64,000 bases of DNA, from assembly GCF_005508865.1 (NCBI RefSeq), contig NZ_SCOM01000005.1, forward strand, positions 310,001-374,000, written 5' to 3'. This stretch comes from Pseudomonas sp. F(2018). GTDB lineage: Bacteria > Pseudomonadota > Gammaproteobacteria > Pseudomonadales > Pseudomonadaceae. Below the pieces are notes generated by a model that was not told where the DNA came from, made no database searches, and saw nothing but the letters and a program-made list of their open reading frames with translations. How positions within the stretch are numbered: position 1 is the stretch's first letter; every line of letters begins with the position of its first letter. Position numbers and translations under genes: made by a program. This document shows, one piece after another, positions 59,212-64,000 of this stretch.

Positions 59212-59859
59212 TTATATCCTGTACGTGCTCTTGGTCATCACTTTCGACAGCAGGCTCATGCCGAACTTCACCGGCGCCGGGAAGCGCAGGCCGCCGGCGT
59301 CGATGGCGCTGGTGGCGTGCTGTTCCTCGTCATCGCGCATCTGCTCGAGGATGGCGCGGGTCTTGGCATCGTCCTGCGGGATCTGCTCCAGGTGCTCGTC
59401 GAGGTGCTTGACCACCTGATCCTCGGTGGCGGCGACGAAGCCCAAGCTGACCCGGTCGCTGATCAGTCCGGCAACCGCGCCAACGCCAAAGGACAGGCCA
59501 TAAAACAGAGGGTTGAGCACGCTCGGGTGGCTGCCCAGTTCGCGGATGCGCTGCTCGCACCAGGCCAGGTGGTCGACTTCCTCGTCGGCGGCATGCTCCA
59601 TGGCCTTGCGCACTTCCGGCAGCTTGGCGGTCAGTGCCTGGCCCTGGTACAGCGCCTGGGCGCACACCTCGCCGGTGTGGTTGATGCGCATCAGCCCGGC
59701 GACGTGGCGAGCGTCTTCGTCGCTCAGATCGGACTCGTTCTGCAGGATGGCCGGCGACGGCCGCGCCGGTGCACCGCTGAACGGCAGCAGGGTGCGCATG
59801 GCGGCATCGGCCTGGATCAACAGACGGTCGACGGGGGAAAACTGGCGTTCGTTGCTCAT
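59212..59859 (-). CDS. coq7: 3-demethoxyubiquinol 3-hydroxylase Coq7
   Basis: 215 residues, di-iron carboxylate fold. Iron ligands are seen in RINHTGEVCAQALY, EEVDHLAWCEQRI, ATEDQVVKHLDEHL and MRDDEEQHATSA. It performs the last ring hydroxylation in ubiquinone synthesis. The start at 59857-59859 has GGAG six bases upstream; ATGs at 59865 and 59880 are less well placed. It is convergent with speD. Confidence 0.95.
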   Translation of the reverse strand: MSNERQFSPVDRLLIQADAAMRTLLPFSGAPARPSPAILQNESDLSDEDARHVAGLMRINHTGEVCAQALYQGQALTAKLPEVRKAMEHAADEEVDHLAWCEQRIRELGSHPSVLNPLFYGLSFGVGAVAGLISDRVSLGFVAATEDQVVKHLDEHLEQIPQDDAKTRAILEQMRDDEEQHATSAIDAGGLRFPAPVKFGMSLLSKVMTKSTYRI

Positions 59860-59941
59860 GGCCATCTCCACGGAAAGCATGCCGGCAGTTTACCTGAAGG
59901 TCTGGACAGATTTTTGACCGGCGACAATGGGTCGCTGCCGC

Positions 59942-60280
59942 TCAGCCTGGTGGCCAGTGCATCTGCCGCTGGCCGAGCACGTGCATATGGATGTGGTGCA
60001 CGGTCTGGCCGCCCAGGTCGTTGCAGTTCATCACCACGCGGAAGCCTTCGGCGCAGCCCTGTTCGGCGGCCAGGCGCTGGGCGGTATAGAGGATATGCCC
60101 GGCTAGCGGACGGTCCGCCTCGCTCAGCTCGTTGAGGGTGGCGATATGGCGCTTGGGGATCACCAGGAAATGCACCGGCGCCTGCGGGCCTATGTCGTGG
60201 AAGGCCAGTACCTGGTCGTCCTCGTAGAGCTTGCGGGCGGGAATGGTGCCGTCGATTATCTTGCAGAACAGGCAGTCCAC
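59942..60280 (-). CDS. HIT-family nucleotide hydrolase (HinT-like)
   Basis: 112 residues. CLFCKIIDGTIPAR is the N-terminal signature of the Hint branch, and TVHHIHMHVLGQ carries the H-x-H-x-H catalytic triad. HinT enzymes hydrolyse AMP-lysine and other nucleoside phosphoramidates. It is divergent from the AAA ATPase gene with a 68-bp gap, and 61 bp from coq7 on the same strand. Confidence 0.93.
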   Translation of the reverse strand: MDCLFCKIIDGTIPARKLYEDDQVLAFHDIGPQAPVHFLVIPKRHIATLNELSEADRPLAGHILYTAQRLAAEQGCAEGFRVVMNCNDLGGQTVHHIHMHVLGQRQMHWPPG

Positions 60281-60348
60281 GCGCTTTCCTCCGGCGGCTT
60301 TGGGTATCCTGCGAGTTTAATAGTGTCGGCAGACAGCACAAGGAGTGC

Positions 60349-61833
60349 GTGTTGAAGAACGATGTCCACGATCTGGGCCTGGTCCTGGAGTCCCGCGTCA
60401 AACTGGTGGTGATCGAGTCCTGGGACGAGCCGCGGGTGCTGGAGACCCTCACCTCGCTGGCGATCAAGCGCGGCCTCGGCATTTACACCTGGGCGGTGAC
60501 CGAGGGCCTGCAGCGCCTGGCCTTCGGCGGCGAGCCGGTGGGTGAGCTGGACAGCCGCGAGCCGGAGCAGGCGCTGCGCCTGATCAAGGCCGATCCGACG
60601 CCGAACATCTATGTGCTGTGCGACCTGCACCCGTTCCTGGTCGACAATCCCAAGCTGGTGCGTCTGCTCAAGGAGATCGCCATGAGCGAGGCGCCGCACA
60701 AGCCGACCCTGGTGCTGGTCTCGCACGCGCTCAAGCTGCCGGCCGAGGTGCAGCGCTATGCCGCGCGCTTCAGCCTGGCGCTGCCGACCGAGGAAGAGCT
60801 GCTGGCCCTGGTGCGTGAAGAGGCCACGCGCTGGAGCGAACGCAACCGTGGCGCGCGTGTACGCAGCGACAACCGCACCCTGCAGCAGGTGGTGAAGAAC
60901 CTGCGCGGCATGAGCCACGCCGAGGCGCGGGCGCTGGCGCGCAACGTGATCTGCGATGACGGTGCCATTACCCAGGAAGACCTGCCGGAGCTCAACAAGG
61001 CCAAGTTCCAGCTCCTCGATCTGGAAGGCGTGCTCAGCTTCGAGTACGACACCGCGCGCTTCGCCGAGGTCGGTGGGCTGAACAACCTCAAGCGCTGGCT
61101 GGGTGAGCGCCAGGATATTTTCCTCAACGGCAAGGGCGCCGATATCCCGCGCGGCATGTTGCTGGTGGGCGTGCAGGGCGGTGGCAAGAGCCTGGCGGCC
61201 AAGGCGGTGGCCGGTCTCTGGGGCCTGCCGTTGCTGCGCCTGGACTTCGCCGCCCTGTACAACAAGTTTTTCGGCGAGACTGAGCGCAACCTGCGCGAGG
61301 CGCTCAAGCTGGCCGGGCAGATGGCGCCCTGCGTGTTGTGGATGGACGAGATCGAGAAAGGCCTGGCCACCGGTAGCAACGACGACGGCGTCAGCCAGCG
61401 CGTGCTCGGCACCCTGCTGACCTGGATGGCCGAGCGCAAGTCGCCGGTGTTCATGGTCGCCACCGCCAACGCCATCGACCGCCTGCCGCCGGAACTGGTG
61501 CGCAAGGGGCGCTTCGACGAGCTGTTCTTCGTCGACCTGCCGAGCGCCGAGGTACGCGCGGAGATCTTCGCCATCCATCTGCGCCGCCGTGAGCTGCTGC
61601 CGGAGCAGTTCGATCTGCAGGCACTGGCGCAGGCCAGCGAAGGGTTCGCCGGTGCGGAGATCGAGCAGGTGGTGGTCAGCGCCCTGTATGCCGCCCAGGC
61701 CCGCCAGCAGTCGGTGGATCAGGCGCTGTTGCTGAGCAACATTCAGGGGACGGCGCCACTGTCGGTGGTCATGGCCGAGCGCCTGACGGAGCTGCGGGCC
61801 TGGGCCGACGGGCGCACGGTGAGCGCCGACTAG
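60349..61833 (+). CDS. AAA ATPase, Ycf46-like
   Basis: 494 residues. The N-terminal half (about 1-230) is a conserved region without a named activity. The C-terminal AAA module has Walker A GVQGGGKS (about 274-281), Walker B CVLWMDEIEKG, sensor ATANAIDRLPPELVRKGRFDE with arginine fingers, and a helical lid. This resembles chloroplast/cyanobacterial Ycf46 proteins. Start is non-ATG: GTG at 60349 or, better spaced from AGGAG (60341-60345), TTG at 60352. It overlaps the convergent SDR gene by 4 bp. Confidence 0.88.
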   Translation: MLKNDVHDLGLVLESRVKLVVIESWDEPRVLETLTSLAIKRGLGIYTWAVTEGLQRLAFGGEPVGELDSREPEQALRLIKADPTPNIYVLCDLHPFLVDNPKLVRLLKEIAMSEAPHKPTLVLVSHALKLPAEVQRYAARFSLALPTEEELLALVREEATRWSERNRGARVRSDNRTLQQVVKNLRGMSHAEARALARNVICDDGAITQEDLPELNKAKFQLLDLEGVLSFEYDTARFAEVGGLNNLKRWLGERQDIFLNGKGADIPRGMLLVGVQGGGKSLAAKAVAGLWGLPLLRLDFAALYNKFFGETERNLREALKLAGQMAPCVLWMDEIEKGLATGSNDDGVSQRVLGTLLTWMAERKSPVFMVATANAIDRLPPELVRKGRFDELFFVDLPSAEVRAEIFAIHLRRRELLPEQFDLQALAQASEGFAGAEIEQVVVSALYAAQARQQSVDQALLLSNIQGTAPLSVVMAERLTELRAWADGRTVSAD

Positions 61834-62636
61834 GGTTGCTCGGCGCGAGTGCGTGGCAGCAGCGGGCGCACCATCTTCATCGCCACGTGGCGCACCAGCG
61901 CCCGCGGCGTCAGGCGCAGCAGTTGCGGCACCAGGCGATGGCGCCAGCCGGGGATGATGATGGCGCTGTTGCGGTCCAGGCCGCGCAAGGCGACCAGGGC
62001 GATCTCCTCGGGGCTGGCCAGTTGCTGCTGGCGCTCCAGTCCACCGCTGTACAATTCGGCGCGACGGAAGAAGGCGGTGGCCACCGGACCTGGGCAGAGC
62101 ACCGAGACTTTTACCCCGAACGGCGCCAGCTCGCTGCGTAGCGCCTCGGAGAAGTGCAGCACATAAGCCTTGCTGGCGAAGTAGCTGCTCATCAGCGGGC
62201 CCGGTTGGAAAGCGGCCAGGGAGGCCACGTTGAGAATCTGCCCGGCACCGCGCCGCTTCATCTCCAGGCCCAGGGCATGGCACAGCCGGCTGAGTGCCAG
62301 GATATTGAGCTCGATCAGCTCCTGCTCGCGTCCCCAGTCCTGCTCGACGAACAGGCCGGCGCTGCCGATACCGGCATTGTTCACCAGCAGGTCGATGTGC
62401 CGCTCGCCTTGCTCCAGCTCCTGAATCAGGCCGGTGAGCTGCAGCGGCTCGGTCAGGTCGCAGACGCGAAACAGGGCCTCGATACCGAAGCGCTGGCTGA
62501 GCTCGCATGCGATGCTTTCCAACGCGTCACGCTGGCGCGCCACCAGGATCAGGTTACGCCCACGCCGGGCCAGAGCCTCGGCCAGGGCCAGGCCGAGGCC
62601 GCTGGAGGCGCCGGTAATCAGGGCGTAACCGCTCAA
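61830..62636 (-). CDS. short-chain dehydrogenase/reductase
   Basis: 268 residues, classical SDR. TGASSGLGLALAEAL binds the nucleotide, NNAGIGS is the structural motif, and Ser (ASLAAFQ), Tyr and Lys (YFASKAY) form the catalytic set. LVARQRD after the second strand suggests NADPH. The C-terminal tail is basic and partly hydrophobic, like DltE-type membrane-associated members. Substrate is not inferable. It lies 3 bp after the DUF805-like gene, so the two are probably co-transcribed. Confidence 0.9.
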   Translation of the reverse strand: MSGYALITGASSGLGLALAEALARRGRNLILVARQRDALESIACELSQRFGIEALFRVCDLTEPLQLTGLIQELEQGERHIDLLVNNAGIGSAGLFVEQDWGREQELIELNILALSRLCHALGLEMKRRGAGQILNVASLAAFQPGPLMSSYFASKAYVLHFSEALRSELAPFGVKVSVLCPGPVATAFFRRAELYSGGLERQQQLASPEEIALVALRGLDRNSAIIIPGWRHRLVPQLLRLTPRALVRHVAMKMVRPLLPRTRAEQP

Positions 62637-62639
62637 GGT

Positions 62640-63629
62640 CTACTCCTCGCCTTCCGGGGCGTACTGCAGCTGTTGTTCTTGCTGAGCCTGCTCGGCACGG
62701 TCGACATATTCCTGATAGGCCGGGATCGAGATGGCCGCGAGAATGCCCAGTATCGGTACCAGCAGCAGCGACCAGGCCAGGGCGATCACGCCGCCGCTGT
62801 TTGGCGGTGGCGGTGGGCCATAGCGGTTGGCACCTTGGGTGCCCGGGATGACCAGCATCAGCAGGGCAAACACGCTGCCCACCACCGGTACGAAGTTGAG
62901 CAGCCAGAGCCAGCCGGACCAGCCGATATCGTGCAAGCGCTGCACGCCGATCATCACGCTGACCACCACGCCGCCTATCACCAGCGGAATCATCAGGATG
63001 CCACCGACTATGGGCGAAACGGCCATAGCGCCGGCTGCAATGCCGTAGCCCAGCAGGGCGATCAGCATCAATGCCATCGACCAGCCAAGGTAGCGCACGC
63101 GGCCGATCCGGCCATTCACCGTAAATACTTTCAGCTCGCCATACTCCGGCATCGCTTCGCCGACTTCAGATTTCGGTGTGCTATAGGGCGAGGCGCTTTC
63201 CATTGCAGCAGGCGCCGGAGTTACCGGCAGCGTTGCCTGGCGGGCCAGGTACTTCTCGACGATGATGCCGCAGGCCGAGCACTCGGTGGCCTTGGCCTGC
63301 TCATGGCCGCATTTCGGGCAGCTCATGGTTTCGCTGCTGATGGCAGGCTCTGGCTCCCTGTGGTCATCGGTATCGACCAGGCTGAGGCCCGCGGCCAGAT
63401 CCGTTTCCTTGCGCACCAGTGCTCCAGCCTGGCGCAGCGCGGCCAAGTACTTGTCCGCCTCCGCCTCCGCCAGGTCACGCTTGAGTGCTACCGGCGAGCC
63501 GCTGAACAGGGCGTCGATCTTGCTCTGGTCGCTCTTGAACAGGCGGGCCAGGTTGTCTTTCACCGTGTCGAGTGTCATCTCCGGCATCAGCTGGCCGTCG
63601 AAGACGATCTTGTAGCGAGTATCCGTCAT
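62640..63629 (-). CDS. zinc-ribbon plus DUF805-type membrane protein
   Basis: 329 residues. The N-terminal 80 residues are a small domain (YKIVFDGQLMPEMTLDTVKD) seen in Pseudomonas proteins of this type. A zinc ribbon CPKCGHEQ...CSACG (about 103-120) follows, then a linker and a DUF805-like membrane domain of four or more helices (about 165-310; FNGRxxRxxYW replaced by VNGRIGRVRYLGWSM). A helix near the C-terminus reads IPAYQEYVDRAEQAQ. The role is unknown. The start at 63629 gives the natural MTDTRYKI. Confidence 0.82.
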   Translation of the reverse strand: MTDTRYKIVFDGQLMPEMTLDTVKDNLARLFKSDQSKIDALFSGSPVALKRDLAEAEADKYLAALRQAGALVRKETDLAAGLSLVDTDDHREPEPAISSETMSCPKCGHEQAKATECSACGIIVEKYLARQATLPVTPAPAAMESASPYSTPKSEVGEAMPEYGELKVFTVNGRIGRVRYLGWSMALMLIALLGYGIAAGAMAVSPIVGGILMIPLVIGGVVVSVMIGVQRLHDIGWSGWLWLLNFVPVVGSVFALLMLVIPGTQGANRYGPPPPPNSGGVIALAWSLLLVPILGILAAISIPAYQEYVDRAEQAQQEQQLQYAPEGEE

Positions 63630-63718
63630 GCGTGCATCCCTGTTACGTCATTGAGAAGTGGCTAGAGCCTAGGGGCTTTGCCGGGCGCGAACAAGCGACC
63701 TGCTGCGCAGTTTTCTGC

Positions 63719-64000
63719 TCAGCGCGGCCAGCGTTGCGTCAGTTGCCCGGCCTGGCCCTGGGCAGCACGGTATTCGGCATCCAGGCGGGCGATCAGCTCG
63801 GCTACCGTCGGCAGGTCGTCGATGCCGCCGACGCCCTGACCAGCCGACCAGACGGTCTTCCAGGCCTTGGCTTCGTCGTTGATCGGCTTGAGCTTCTCGC
63901 CGTAGTTGATGTCGCCCTTGTTCTGCAGGCGCTGCAGGTCGTAGCCGGCCTTTTCCAGGCTCTGGCGCATGAAACTGGCCGGCACACCGGACACCGCCGG
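63719..64000 (-). CDS. C-terminal part of a nitronate monooxygenase-like enzyme (cut by window edge)
   Basis: 94 residues in frame to the window edge. AVSGVPASFMRQSLEKAGYDL and KAWKTVWSAGQGVGGIDDLPTVAEL match the C-terminal end of nitronate monooxygenase/2-nitropropane dioxygenase-like flavoproteins, where the A-G-Q-x-V-G-x-I stretch is conserved. The catalytic FMN barrel lies beyond the window, so activity cannot be confirmed. It is 89 bp upstream of the DUF805-type gene on the same strand. Confidence 0.75.
   Translation of the reverse strand, partial: PAVSGVPASFMRQSLEKAGYDLQRLQNKGDINYGEKLKPINDEAKAWKTVWSAGQGVGGIDDLPTVAELIARLDAEYRAAQGQAGQLTQRWPR

Noticed and set aside
1..64000. Prophage, insertion sequence, CRISPR or defence system
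   Set aside because: No transposase, integrase, phage structural, cas or restriction genes are visible, and no regularly spaced repeat array occurs.

Overview
The window is a high-GC gammaproteobacterial chromosome segment that I read as Pseudomonas (sensu lato). From the tRNA at about 13.4 kb to the right edge, gene order follows, as I remember it, the P. aeruginosa PAO1 stretch PA0575-PA0609 plus PA0649-PA0660: rmcA, rpoD, dnaG, rpsU, tsaD, plsY, folB, folK, cca, the SpoVR/YeaH/PrkA trio, glpE-apaH-apaG-rsmA-pdxA-surA-lptD, amgK-murU, the agt sensor/transporter block, rpe-gph-trpE, trpGDC, vfr, osmC-like, speD, coq7, HIT, AAA ATPase, SDR. It is not P. aeruginosa itself: the R/F-pyocin island that separates trpE from trpG in PAO1 is absent (11 bp gap), and no GatB/YqeY gene lies between rpsU and dnaG.

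Bases 1-13,300 are a more variable block: small membrane proteins, a glutathione S-transferase, a Baeyer-Villiger-type monooxygenase translationally coupled to a pentapeptide-repeat/K+-channel-like protein, an FMN reductase, a LysR/binding-protein/ureohydrolase group (guanidino-compound or polyamine use), and a LysR/alkylsulfatase/Tat-sulfatase group (sulfate-ester use). Bases 13,300-25,700 hold a tRNA, the c-di-GMP enzyme RmcA, the macromolecular-synthesis genes and housekeeping genes. Bases 25,800-42,100 hold the PrkA stress module, a tightly overlapped envelope/ribosome-maturation cluster read on the minus strand, and the plus-strand amgK-murU cell-wall recycling pair. Bases 42,200-51,050 hold a two-component system and ABC transporter matching agtSR/agtABCD (4-aminobutyrate/5-aminovalerate uptake). 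Bases 51,100-56,700 are a continuous rpe-gph-trpEGDC run, and the rest carries vfr, polyamine, ubiquinone and miscellaneous genes.

I see no prophage, insertion sequence, CRISPR array or defence island. The most interesting non-coding signals are: a two-copy, about 110-120 nt intergenic repeat whose hairpin arms covary, each copy between convergent genes; GC-rich stem-loops inside the agt operon; a 9-bp palindrome upstream of agtA; a possible trp leader peptide formed by the 3' end of gph; and two terminator-like hairpins between rpsU and dnaG. All family calls come from reading the translated sequence; no database search was possible, and comparisons with PAO1 are from memory.
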